NCBI RefSeq assembly: GCF_965363235.1
Contig: NC_134843.1
Location: 94,459,795 to 94,523,794, forward strand
Length of the DNA: 64,000 nucleotides
Reading direction: 5' to 3'
From: Mytilus galloprovincialis
Lineage: Eukaryota > Mollusca > Bivalvia > Mytilida > Mytilidae
The notes below the pieces were generated by a model that had not been told where the DNA came from, made no database searches, and saw only the letters and a list, made by a program, of their open reading frames with translations. A program made the position numbers and the translations under genes. Positions 49,640-61,284 of this stretch are shown piece by piece; within the stretch, counting starts at the first letter, position 1; the number at the start of each line of letters is the position of its first letter.

Positions 49640-50290
49640 TGCTTGAGTTTCTTATCGACAACATATTTGTTGAGTTTGGAGAGTTTTTCAACGAATTGTC
49701 GGCATTCTGATGGGAACAAACTGTGTGCCTCTTCTTGCCGACCTCTTCTTATTTTCATATGAATCGGATTTCCGTCAGACACTTGCCATAAACAAGAGAA
49801 TCAAAGAAGCCAGATAATTTAATTTCGACTTCAGATATATTGATGATGTTCTTTCCATAAAAAATCCGAACTTTTATGATTGGGTTCCAATAATATATCC
49901 CCAAGAACTAAAAATTAAAGAAACAACAGACACGGCTTCCTTCGCCTCATTTTTAGACTTATATCTCGAATTTGACTTACACAGTCATCTCAGAACCAGA
50001 ATCTTTGACAAAAGAGACGATTCTAATTTTGAAGTTATAAAGTTCCCCAACCTTAGTAGCAAACTACTAACTTCATCTGCATATGGGATATACATTTCCC
50101 AACTTATTCGATATTCAAGAGCTTGCAGCTCCTACTCAGACTTTGTAAAACGTCATCAGTGTCTGAGCCGAAAGTTGATGAACTAGAAGTACGCCAAAGA
50201 ACGTCGCGTCTCGTCCTTTTTTTTTTAAATTCATCGGAAGGTACCAAGACCTTGTTGATAAATATTTCGTATCAACTTTACAAATAATAC
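49640..50290 (+). mobile_element. Third Penelope-like RT fragment
   Basis: Translation gives MLEFLIDNIFVEFGE, a GTNCVPLLADLFLF block, FRYIDDVLSIKNPNF, then TTDTASFASFLDLYLEF and SAYGIYISQLIRYSRACSSY. It is diverged from the copy at 45500 and clearly a different subfamily, with several breaks. The sequence after about 50290 may be its own tail. Confidence 0.8.
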
Positions 50291-50559
50291 ATGATGGTTC
50301 TGATGTATAGATTCTGCGTACTGATGTTGTTTATCATCTTAACAACGTGTTGTATTGTTATTTCATTTGTCTTTGTTTTATTATTAATATTACTTTTACG
50401 TTTGGATTGTTTTCTGTGATATCCATTTAACTTGGCTCGGTACCTATACATCCCACCATTGTTTTTATTATCTTTCATTTTTGCTGGTGTGTTTTGTATA
50501 TGCGACTTATTGTGTTTCGTTGGTTCTTATAACGTGACTCTGTACTTTAATAGATCATG

Positions 50560-50640
50560 TCAGTATGTTATTGTTCTATAATATGTCATTATGTTATATT
50601 TCTTTGATATGTCATTATGTTATATTTCTATTATAAATTA
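50560..50640. repeat. ~26-bp tandem repeat
   Basis: ATATGTCATTATGTTATATT with TCTTTG spacing occurs twice in tandem (50579-50630), preceded by a diverged third unit (CATGTCAGTATGTTATTG). Confidence 0.7.
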
Positions 50641-50984
50641 GAAAATACGTTGAACTGCAAACGTCAAAATTATTTAATAACGTAATGAAATGAACCATTG
50701 TGGATTCTTATAAATTCTATAGAACTTTTGGGCTATTTTAAATCTCATTTCTGAAATTAAATCTTACATACTTTTGATTTTTGAACCCTGTAAACTGAAA
50801 TTGCCCATCTGAAATTTCAATATTGTTTGTATAGTAAACATTGAACGACAAAAATATGTGACGTATAAATTTTCTGACGTCAGACACGATGATGACTGCT
50901 TTACTAATATTTTAACTATTTGATTTATTATGTCTGTTTAGTTCACGCATCAATGTAAATATAACTGAATTTGATGAAACTGTT

Positions 50985-51180
50985 TTACAAAGTGAGAGGT
51001 ATAGCGCTATAAAACCAGGTTTAATCCACCATTTTCTACATTTAGAATACAAATACCAAGTCAGGAATATGACAGTTGTTGTCCATTCGTTTTTATGTGT
51101 TTTGTTATTTGAATTTTGTTATGATTAGGGACTTTCCGATTTGATTTGAATTCAGTATTTTTGTGATTTTACTTTTTTGA
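50985..51180. repeat. 'CACCATTTTCTACAT' family, forward copy
   Basis: AAGTGAGAGGTATAGCGCTA, TAAAACCAGGTTTAATCCAC, CATTTTCTACATTTAGAATA, AGTCAGGAATATGACAGTTG, GATTAGGGACTTTCCGATTT. Confidence 0.75.
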
Positions 51181-51735
51181 TTTTTACGATTGTAAATGAC
51201 CTATGAGTTTGAATATTACTTTAAAACTGATATCAATTATGTGTATGAACATAGTGGAAGAAATCGTGTGTCAGAGGACAAAGGATATGTTCGATTTTTT
51301 CTTTCTTTCTGGCTTGAGTGTCCTTTTTTTGTTTTTCGAATGCCCGAGTAAAAGCTCTGATTCCGTGATATACAATCTAAATAGAAACGCATAACAAAAT
51401 GTTGAAGATATATTGATTCCAGTAAAACAAAAGACAGGTGAAAGATAGCAAAGTGATATTCAAACCCATCAGTCGATTACGAACTTGGTGACTAATTCAA
51501 AATTTAGCTGGAACAGTAACCCAAATTTTAGTTGAACTCGAACATGATGGATAGCCACATTATTTAATGGCCCATAAATGACGTTTATGTATATAAGATC
51601 AGTATAATACGCGAGGATCATTGGTCTTATAGATAGGAAAACAAATAGATATTAATATGTACTTCGTGCATAGTTTTAAATTAGAAATTCTTACATACAG
51701 ACAGCTTTGGAATACAGATATTTATTCAATTTATT
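51180..51735. other. Non-coding gap
   Basis: No recognised feature. Confidence 0.4.
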
Positions 51736-51736
51736 A

Positions 51737-52921
51737 GGTCTTTCCACTTTTCTGTGGAAAGACCGTTTGTTTTTCTTCTGATTATTTTTTTTTTCCGCCT
51801 AATTTTGTTCTTGCGATAAACATTTGTTTCGCAATAAGTCGCTTAGATATTTGGTATATGATATCGAACAGTTTATGCACTTTTGAAATTACCCTGCGTA
51901 AACGAATACTTTTCTTTGTAGGAGTTATCTCCCCAAACACTGTTTTCCTTGTTAGCGCATCTCCTTCGCAACCGTAAAAGATTATGACAAATTTATTTTA
52001 CAAAATTGCTCGTTATATCCTTTGCATGATTTGTCCTATTTTGACCGAAGCGATATGACCGCTCCATATGAGAGTTATTTCCCCTTATGCATCTGATATA
52101 AGTGATATGAATTTCTATCTTATCAATCATAAGTGATAGAGACCTAGGATCTTTTGATTTGAGGTCCTTGGTCCCAAAAAATGAAAATTAGGTCAAGGTC
52201 AAAGGTCAAGGTCATATTCTAATATTTGAATTTGGCTTATTTTCACTTATATCCAAAGACTGTATAAGATATCAACAAATTATTTTTACTGAATTGTTAT
52301 TTGCGACATGTCGTAAGATGTAAATTTTGATTGCAAGCGTACGTTGAATGTAAAAGGGAGTTTTCTCCCCTCTTGTATTTAAAAATACGCGTTTGGTAAT
52401 ATAACTCATTAACTAAATATAATAAAGACCTATGGTCTTTTGATTTGAGGTCCTTGGTTTATGACCTTGAAACTGATCTCAAGGTCATAGCTTAATTTGA
52501 CGTTCTAGATTTTGACCTTTGCTTTTATTCTATATGTATACATGATAAAGATATACAACTTTTAGAAAAAGATATCAAACCATTTAACCTTGTAAAAAAC
52601 AACCGGAAGTGACCTTTTGTAAACCGGAAATAGCTATTTTTTTGTACTTTTTAATATAAAAGTATATAGAACCAGATATTTTTGGAATCAGTGTCAAGTA
52701 AATATTCAAATATAATCGGAAGTAACATTTTTCAAACCGGAAGTAACAAATTATCTCCCTTATTTAAAAAAAAATATATGGAAACAATATATTTTTGGAA
52801 TCAGCTTACTAGGAGCTATCATTTGACGATTGAAATGACATTTTAAACTTAGTTTCACAACTTTTCATATCAAAATACATTGTTTTGATGGAAAGACCTT
52901 CAATTGTTCTCTGAACAATTG
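51737..52921. mobile_element. ~1.2-kb non-coding element with hairpin ends
   Basis: The left end is a perfect 11-bp hairpin (51737-51747 with 51754-51764, GGTCTTTCCAC/GTGGAAAGACC). The right end repeats TGGAAAGACC (52889-52898), giving a 10-bp inverted terminal match, and then has a perfect 9-bp hairpin (CAATTGTTC/GAACAATTG, 52901-52921). A 31-bp internal direct repeat (52141-52171 and 52427-52457) holds TCTTTTGATTTGAGGTCCTT. It contains clusters of AGGTCA and CCGGAAGT motifs and no protein frame. It is probably a non-autonomous transposon of unknown class. Confidence 0.6.
52190..52214 (+). promoter_or_regulatory. Four AGGTCA nuclear-receptor half-sites
   Basis: Half-sites at 52190, 52196, 52203 and 52209, spaced 0, 1 and 0. 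The middle pair is a perfect DR1 (AGGTCAAAGGTCA). In animals DR1 is bound by RXR/HNF4-type receptors. Binding here is inference; the site sits inside a repeat. Confidence 0.55.
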
Positions 52922-52939
52922 GTTTTTAATTATCAATTA

Positions 52940-53790
52940 TTATTGTTTTCAAACAACTAGTTCAGATGAATGATCTCTCCTAGTTGTGGTTATACAATTA
53001 TGTCTTTGTGGTCCTCGTAGGGCGACATGATATATCTGTGGTTTAAAGAATTATATTGTTTTAAGGTGAAAATGATGCTAAGGAAAAATTAGAGTAACAC
53101 AGATGTCAATGTCTATTCCAAAGACGGACGAGATACAAAATTTCGAACAGTACTAAAAACCAAACTTACAACGAGCATTGTAAACAAAATTCTTGCTCCA
53201 GAAGGCAACCAACATTTTGATAATGGCTGTTAAAGAAGTATTGATGACGTCCCCTTTTCCAAAATGTGACAAGGTAACACGAATTCTTAACAAAATCTGT
53301 CGGTCATCATAACTCCACAGGTGGCACCGTCGTCTTTTATTTTTAGTAAATCCAACAAAATCACCTGATCAACGTAATGTTAGTATCAATATTAATACAA
53401 GAGTTGATGCTCGATGTCCAAATGAGTGCTATTTCAATGTCATGTACAACTACTTAAAATAAAAAAATCAGCTTTGATGATCAAGTCTAGAGCAGTGTTC
53501 AAAAGAGTAAGTTTTGTAATTCGTTGAAAACCGAGATGAAATCAAATCAATATTTATCGATAAATTTAAATTTTAAATATATCCTCTGACGCCAGAACAC
53601 TATTATTGATTATATAACTTTGTTGATGATGTTACATTGAAATAAATTAGAAACGCATTGACAATGGTATTGCTCGTCAAATAATCTACTTTATTTCACT
53701 AAAAAAAATACTGTTAATGCTATAAAAATAGAAAAATAATTAATAGGTGTTCGAACAACACAAACGATGAACTGAAGCGTTTTATATATA
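52940..53790. repeat. Tandem duplication, copy 1
   Basis: Colinear with 53970-55840. Shared phrases: TAGTTGTGGTTATACAATTA, TTGTGGTCCTCGTA, CGACATGAT, AAAAATTAGAGTAACAC, CACCTGATC, TTGAAAACCGAGATGAAAT, TATATCCTCTGACG and CGAACAACAC. Confidence 0.7.
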
Positions 53791-53799
53791 TATAATAAA

Positions 53800-53885
53800 A
53801 ACTATAACACAAATTCCCATACGTTTCGGCCATTACGGCCTTCTTCATTGGAATGAATTACAACATTCTATATATATATATATAG
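53800..53885. repeat. Short element within a TA microsatellite, GGCC hairpin
   Basis: ACGTTTCGGCCATTACGGCC then TTCTTCA, flanked on both sides by (TA)n. The GGCCATTACGGCC part forms a 4-bp stem. The CGTTTCGGCC..GGCCTTCTTCA pattern recurs in invertebrate repeats that I recall. Confidence 0.5.
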
Positions 53886-53969
53886 TTTAAAAGTAAAAAC
53901 ACAAAAAATCACATCATAAATCGAACATTGTTTCTGTTAGCGCTTTCACCGCACTTCATGATTCTCAAA

Positions 53970-55840
53970 TTCTCTGTTAGATATTTTGTCAAAGGAAGAA
54001 GCTGTGGTTTGACATCAACTCTTGGTTAAAACAAAAACTTCAGATGAACGATTTTTCCTAGTTGTGGTAGTACAATTATTTTATTTGTGGTCCTCGTAAT
54101 CCGACATGATTTATCATTGGTTTAAAGGATACTTGTTTTTCTCATTTTTATTGAAGGTCAAAATGATGTTAAGAAAAATGAGAGTATCACCAGTGAATTT
54201 TCCAAATACGGAAATACCGAAAAGTACTAAAAACCAAACTTGCAACCAGCATTGTCAACCAAGTTTTTGCTAAAAAGACAACCAATATTTTAATAATGGC
54301 TTCGACAGAAGTATTGACGCTAGCAGTGTTTAAATCATTTCATTTTTTGTTAAAGAAACCAGCTAGATGTTGCGAAATTATTGTATAGACTGGTGACGTG
54401 AGGGAAAAAAATGTGTAATTTTTTATTGTTCATTAGCTGTAATTTTTGTTTCATTATGAACACAACAAATTGTATAACTTGATGATTTTTCAATTCCATG
54501 AACTTTTTTTGACCTGCAAAAATCAATTATGTATTCATCAGCTGTCTAATACGTTAAAGAAAGCAGAGGTTTGTTTTGGTTACCTTCTATTGTTTATATT
54601 TCAAAACGCTCAACGAAACCTCTTTCAAAAGTTTAAACATCTGTTCTTACCGCAATCAAAGCTTGGCTTCAACTTGTTTTTGAAATTACCCATTCTATAG
54701 ATGACGTGATTCAGATGTGGACAAAATATCAAGTCACCGTTTCAAAAATGAGACCTGTAGAATTAAACTTATTTATAGGCTTGTAATAACATGAGCAACA
54801 AATCGGCTGTCACATTTCCATCAGAATCTGAGATCTCCTCCAATTCTGAAGGAGTTTGTGTTGCTCAGTTTTTAAATTTTTCATGTTGAGTTTTTGTACT
54901 ATTATTTGTCTGTTAACTGTCTTTTTTTATCCATGGCATTGTCAGTCTGTATCTTTTGTCCTTTTTTGTATAGTATATACAATCTAAGACTCTTTTACAT
55001 GTAAAGTATTTAAAAAATAGATTTTTTTACAATTAACACAAGTACTGCCCATTTCTTAAAGGTGAATTGAAAGATTCCTGTATGTTTAAAAAAGTCTTCT
55101 TGGTGACCTTCTGCTGTTGTCTGTTCTATGGTCGGATTGTTGTCTCTTTGACATATTCCCCATTTCCATTCTCAATTTTATTCCGTAGTTACAAGTTTCT
55201 TGTCTTAGTGAGGGATGAATTAAAACATTCTCTGTTTCTAACATTTTCAAGATGCTGGATTTTTTTTATGTATTTTAAAGGTTTGGAGGACAGGACGTGT
55301 TTGAAAAAAGACATTAGAATATTGAACAGCTATCCTCAAAAGGAAGCTTTTTAAAAAAGTTTTCCAAGTGATGAAGTTGGAATCATTCCTTTGTATACAT
55401 TTTGGTTAGGAAAAAATACACTAGAGACAAGGCAACACGAACGCTAACAAAACATGTGGATCATTATAACTTCGAATAGGGCATCCGTCGTGTTTTTTTT
55501 TAAGTTTAGTAAAACATACAAAAAAGCACCTGATCTGTAAAACTTAACGCAAAGCTCGATATCCAAATAAATGCTATTACAATTTCATGTAAACTTTTCA
55601 ACAAAATATTCAGCATTGATTTAACAAGTCTAGATCTGTGTTCAATTAAGAGTAAATTTTGTCATTTGTTGAAAACCGAGATGAAATATCGGTATTTCGC
55701 AAATAGTTATCGATGAATTTTAATCTTAAATTTATATCCTCTGACGTCATTACACTATCGCTGTTATAATAGAAAAATAATCGGTGATCGAACAACACTA
55801 ACAGTGAACTCAAGTGTATTCATGAATACAGATGTTGTTC
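53970..55840. repeat. Tandem duplication, copy 2, with insertion
   Basis: Second copy of 52940-53790, also matching 36600-37905 upstream of locus C. A Penelope-like tail and RT fragment (55095-55400) are inserted in it. An eroded type 2 tail lies at 54783-54962. Confidence 0.68.
55095..55400 (+). mobile_element. Penelope-like remnants: type 1 tail end plus RT scraps
   Basis: 55095-55180 is the end of a type 1 tail (TTGGTGACCTTCTGCTGTTG, CATTCCCCATTTCCATTC). From 55190 (TACAAGTTTCTTGTCTTAGT, AGATGCTGGATT, GGTTTGGAGGAC) the text matches scattered parts of the RT at 46010-46150, then 46660-46690. It is an internally deleted fossil. Confidence 0.65.
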
Positions 55841-56042
55841 GGTTACTCATTTTATTTTTATTCTTTCTATATTTGAATTCTTTGATTAATTATTCCAAAA
55901 TGATTAATATTGTGAGAAGTATAATCATAACTGTAATCAATAAAATCATTATACTATGATTGTTATTATTTGATTTGACTTGCATATTTACCATAAAGTC
56001 AAGGCTAAAAACCTAATTGTCTCTTTGTTGAAAAAATAACAT

Positions 56043-56330
56043 TGACAAATATCATTATAGTAAACAAGTAAAACATGCTTTATTTCTTCGAATTCTTGAG
56101 AAAATACCACCTTGAATCAATCACATGTGTCTTATTTTTATCTTTTTCTTTTTTGCCAAAAGATAGTTTTTGCTTGGTTATATGGTTTCATTGTTATATA
56201 TCATCTAATTTTTTTATTTTTATATTCATAAATATAAATATATAAAGCGATGTTGTGTTGTTTTGTTTAACAGTTGAACCTACTGTAAATCGTTGACGGT
56301 AAGTCAGTATTTATGGTTAATAGTTTATAA
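56043..56330. repeat. Duplicated unit segment (partner 12385-12680)
   Basis: Colinear match described at 12385-12680; here it is 3.5 kb upstream of locus D. Confidence 0.65.
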
Positions 56331-56380
56331 CAGTTCATGGCAGCATAACACTCGACCAAAACTCCATGTACTTAGTATTG

Positions 56381-56577
56381 CATGTTGTTAGTCTTGTACT
56401 ATTTCTAATTTTAGTTTCTTGTGTACTATTTGGAATGTAGCTGAAGCTGAAGGACGCCTCCGGGGGCGGGAGTTTCTCACTGCATTGAAGACCTGTTGGT
56501 GACCTTCTGCTGTTGTCTGTTTTTTGGTCGGGTTGTTGTCTCTTTGACACATTCCCCATTTCCATTTTCAATTTTAT
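56381..56577 (+). repeat. Penelope-like 3' tail (type 1), solo
   Basis: GTTAGTCTTGTACTATTTCT, TTTCTTGTGTACTATTTGGA, GAAGGACGCCTCCGGGGGCG, CTGCATTGAAGACCTGTTGG, ending TTCCATTTTCAATTTTAT. Confidence 0.82.
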
Positions 56578-56579
56578 GG

Positions 56580-58180
56580 TGAAGTAATTATAATTGTGAA
56601 ACACTGCATACATTATTGCATCGAGTAGTTCTCAGTGTATTCCCTTCTCATTCCACTTGATTAAAGTTTTTTCTTGTTCCTGTTCTACCGTGTAAAAGCC
56701 GAATATTTTATCATTTTATGGATATTGTCGCGATGTATTCAGTTATTATTATTAATCAGCTGCTGCATTTATATTATCTTCAGTTTACATCAATTATATG
56801 AACACGATTTTGTTGATTATATACAGTTTTGAAGAAAATTGGACATCTTTAAATAATACATATAATAACACCATTACAAACTCAATTCCATTATAACATG
56901 TTCGAAATTGTTAACAGAAACACAAAATAACACTTTTGCAAACGAAATCCCACTTGAATGTTTTTCTTAGTGTCTATAAATAAACTAAAAGTTTATTATT
57001 TTTAGAAACTATATTTTGATAATACAAACCCACAAACAATACGTCTCTTTTTTACGTTAACCCATTTTTGTGACGGACTGTTTTTATTCTTATCATTTTG
57101 GATTGTGCATTTTAAAAAATAATTCAAAACAAATAAACGTACAAAAGAAGCGCAGTCTTGAAAAAAGTTAAAAACGCTTTGTTCCTATCTTTGAAATTTC
57201 AAAAATGTCCTTACTACATAATGAATAACACACATTATATCGTTTGCGGTTGCATCTTAAGCAACTTGCAATCTTATTATGACTTGTAAAAACTGATGGA
57301 TTTTTTTTTAAAGCAATTAAGTTAAGAGACCCATAGAGTTGTACAGTAACCTCTTTTTTCATTTATATAATAGTATTTTCCTACATTTGGGCATTAGTTA
57401 TCATTTTTTTTTGTTAATACAAGGATTTGATATAGAATATCATTTTTGTTATCTATTACTAGTATTCATATTTGTTTGCCGTGCATATTTAATTTCTTGA
57501 ATGGGTGAAAAAGCTCATGTACATGGATATTTGATTTCGTGAATTATACGATCAATTAAATTTGTGGTTTTCATATACCCATGAAATTTATGAAATATAG
57601 TATCAAATGAACATTAATACATCTACAGTATAATGTAGTCTAGACTAGTACCATATTTGTTAATTTTGATATCTAAGCAACCGCGCAGTGGGTCAATATA
57701 TATAAGAAGATGTCACTACAAACCAGTAACTTAATGTTCAAGGCCTTTAGAATTCACTAGATAAGTAATACATGAGTTTAAGAAAAAACAGGCCTTCTTT
57801 TTACCTGAGACCACATAAATTTATAAATTAATGCAAATTTGGAACTGTTCCTGTTTTAAAAGGTTAGCAAGAATTGTTATATGGAAGTTATATTATAATG
57901 ATTATATAAATTCACGGTTTAACAAAAAAATATCATTTTATAAATTTATTAAGTTGCTTTATATACTATTTTACTTGTATATATATTTTATTACAAAATA
58001 AAATTCACTGAATTTAATATTTACTTTACTTAACTAACACCATAAATCTATACTTGGCTCTAGTTTAAATTATGAAAATGTTTCAGTAACCATAAAATAT
58101 ATCTGAAAGATTTAAAAAATGCTGAATAAAATTGAAATTATTAGTCACAATTCAGTTTTGAGATAATTTGATCAGCTTGT
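56580..58180. other. Non-coding stretch
   Basis: A+T-rich; no gene or repeat family recognised. Confidence 0.45.
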
Positions 58181-58184
58181 CTTA

Positions 58185-58430
58185 TTTAAAATTGAGAATG
58201 GAAATGGAGAATGTGTCAAAGAGACAACAACCCGACCAAATAAAAAACAACAGCAGAGGGTCACCAACAGGTCTTCAATTTAGCGAGAAATTCCCGCACC
58301 CGGAGGCGTCCCTCAGCTGGCCCCTAAACAATTATATACTATTCCAGTGATAATGAACGCCATACTAATTTCCAAATTGTACACAAGAAACTAAAATTAA
58401 AATAATACAAGACTAATAAAGGCCAGAGGT
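58185..58430 (-). repeat. Penelope-like 3' tail (type 1), minus strand
   Basis: AAAATTGAGAATGGAAATGG, GTGTCAAAGAGACAACAACC, GGTCACCAACAGGTCTTCAA, TTCCCGCACCCGGAGGCGTC, CAGCTGGCCCCTAAACAA, then AATGAACGCCATACTAA. Confidence 0.85.
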
Positions 58431-58619
58431 TTTATATATTTGTAAGTGTTGACAAATATGGTGTTGAAGTTATTATATGTTTATTTTGAAGTTTTTGTTT
58501 AAATGCTAAAATGAATACCTTAAAAATGTCATATTTGTTGCTAATTTTTTCAGGGGAAAGAGCTGTTGTTATAAACAGTTCCTAAATTGATAAAATATAT
58601 AAGATAACAACAAATAGAT

Positions 58620-58880
58620 TAAGTTGGTAAAGACTTGGTCGAGTATGGTTCAGACTAGGTTGAGTATGGTTCAGACTAGGTCGAGTATGGTTCAGGCTAT
58701 GTCGAGCATGGTTCAGACGAATTTAAAATGCTTAAGTACAAGTTCAGACTATTAAGTACGGTTCAGACTAAAGCCGAGTATTATCAAGTAAATTTCAGAC
58801 CAATTCAGACTTGTCGAGTAAAAATCAGTACCGTCGAGTACAGATATAGGTCATTTCAGAGTTTTGCTGGTTTGTAGTGT
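58620..58880. repeat. GTCGAG/GGTTCAGACTA minisatellite
   Basis: Regular ~22-bp units (GGTCGAGTATGGTTCAGACT) at 58636-58715, then irregular units with GTCGAGTA and TTCAGAC up to 58860, followed by GTTTGTAGTG. Inverted relative of 23240-23520. Confidence 0.8.
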
Positions 58881-58884
58881 GTGG

Positions 58885-59200
58885 TATGAGTGTCAATGAT
58901 ACAACTCTCCATCCAAGTAACAATTTATAAAAGTAAACCATTATAAGTCAAGGCACGGTCTTCAACACCGAGCATTGGCTCACACCGAACAACAAGCTAT
59001 AAAGGGCCCAAAAACAATGTCCAGTGTAAAACCATTCAAACGGCAAAACCAACGGTCTAATCTATATATAAATAAGAAGCGAGAAACACTTATAAACCAC
59101 ATCAACAAAAAAAAACTACCGAACATCAGATTCCTTAATAAGGACAAGTGCAAACAATTGCAGCGGGTTTAAACGTTTTAATGATACCAAACATTCACCC
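58885..59200 (-). repeat. Dispersed mussel-type repeat
   Basis: GTGGTATGAGTGTCAATGAT, CAACTCTCCATCCAAGTAAC, GCACGGTCTTCAACACCGAG, CTCACACCGAACAACAAGCT, ACCATTCAAACGGCAAAACC and TTGCAGCGGGTTTAAACG. I recognise the family from memory. The 65-aa open frame at 58975-59172 is a by-product. Confidence 0.65.
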
Positions 59201-59229
59201 TTATCTGAAACAATAGTTCAACTCAACAC

Positions 59230-59800
59230 ATCACAACATAGAAAAACACACTATAAAATATCAATTGAAATAGCATTACTCAATCAAAAGACTTATTAAG
59301 ACAAATGGACAATAGATTCGATCTCTGATACAATGTAAAAACAAAAGAAATAAAATAAGGGATGATAGTTAAAGTAACGGCTGTGAAATGTGAAACAAAT
59401 TCAGAAAAAAAAGCTTGCACAAAAATCTGTCATTTGCAAGTTGTTACGCATACATGCATAGACCAAACGGAGAGGGGAAATATTTTTACAAAATAAATAG
59501 TTTTGATGTTCATAGTATGAAGAAGAGGACATTTCTTGTTATACCAAACACTTATCAAAGCTTGAATATAGACCAGCTTGAGTAAACATTAAATAACAAA
59601 AAAGCACTACAAAAAGTATTAATAGGTCAAATAAACAGAATAGTCGCATATATGAATGTGTAAATTCCAATTTGTAATATTCGTGTTTTCATGATCAGCA
59701 TTCAAACAATGTTTTTCAATCAAATATATTAATATTTTCACAATCTGCTTAACAGCATCGTCATCAGCAGCATAATTAATACTAACATAACTGGTCATGG
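59230..59800. other. Non-coding stretch before locus D
   Basis: No recognised feature; may hold distal promoter sequence of locus D. Confidence 0.4.
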
Positions 59801-59810
59801 CTGCAAGAAC

Positions 59811-59819
59811 TATATTTTA
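59811..59819 (+). promoter_or_regulatory. TATA-like box of locus D
   Basis: TATATTTTA, 58 bp before the start codon, placed like the box of locus C. Confidence 0.5.
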
Positions 59820-59868
59820 CGCTATTGTAGGAAGTACAGTTTTACTGAAGCGTTCAAAGCCAGATAAA

Positions 59869-61186
59869 ATGAAGTTCGCATTATTGATGTTGGTATTTCT
59901 TGCCATAGCCACAGGTATTACGTAATGAGTAGCTCACTGTCAGGTGCATTGCTTTCAACAGTATCGTGATCAATAAAGAATCATAATTACTAGATTATTA
60001 CAAGCGTTTAAATGAAACTCTACTCGTTTCACTTGCACAATAATTATCAATATATTACAACAAATATACGCTTTAATTCTTCTGTTAACTTTTAATGTAT
60101 GTATGTTTCTATGGTCATAGGTATCGCTAAAGAATTCAACAAGCGTTTCTGACATATTTTTTATAAAGTACGTTAATAAAGAGAGGTATGAAAATTCCAT
60201 TTATAAATCATTTGGAATAAAAGTCAAACAACATGGCTAAATTCAAAATAACGACTATTCAATATATGGTAAACCATCATTAGGTAAGATGCTACATTTT
60301 TCTAAGCAAATTTGCATTATCAAACAACTGGCCACTTTGAATCCTTATGATAATTACCAGCAATTTCCCAAGGGGTATAAAAACCAATGATATGATTTTT
60401 ACAACACTTGCTTTGAAACATTTTTCAATATGTGTATTCGTCAACTCAACTTTGAAAGACACGAAAAATGAAACATTAGAGGCCAATAGGCTATAGACCA
60501 CATTTAAGTGAAAAAAACATATGAAAACGGGCAATCAATGAACTACCAAAACTGTCTATGAAATTTGGCAAGAGAAAGATCAGCGTTGGGTACAGAAAAT
60601 ATTACATTTAACTGCATTTAACATTTAACGTCACACACAGCTAGTACACTTTTAGCATAGAAATCTAAAACAAAACGTACTTTTTGACGAATGACACACG
60701 TAAGAAAAAGAAAGGGAGCATGCCAAACAGAGTAGCTTATACTTTAATAATCATCATGCACAACATATGTTTCATTACTGGTTTGGTAAACTTCAACACT
60801 TTAATTCTTGTTTGGAACGTTAACCTCCAGATGTCCTGATATATGTATTGTTTTTATGATTAGTAAATAGTGTGATTTATAGATCTGTTTAACTTTTACA
60901 AGATGGAGCAAGTTAATGAATGATTGGTTTCCTAACTGAGGGTATATGTAATAACTATGAACTCTCAACATAACATTTCTTAAAGAGCATTTAAACTATG
61001 ATACTTCCGGAAAAATGAAATTAGATTTATTCAAAGCTGAGCACTTAACAGCTTTCTTTTTTATACACATATTTATATTTATTTTTATTTCATATACATT
61101 TCAATACTAACTATATTTAAAGATCTAATATTAACTTATTCCTAGATGAAGAATAAGTAGAACAAGTAATCAGACGTTAACATGAT

Positions 61187-61284
<98 letters not shown>

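Noticed and set aside
55067-55354. 95-aa plus-strand frame
   Set aside because: It spans the junction of a Penelope-like tail and an RT scrap; a chance frame.
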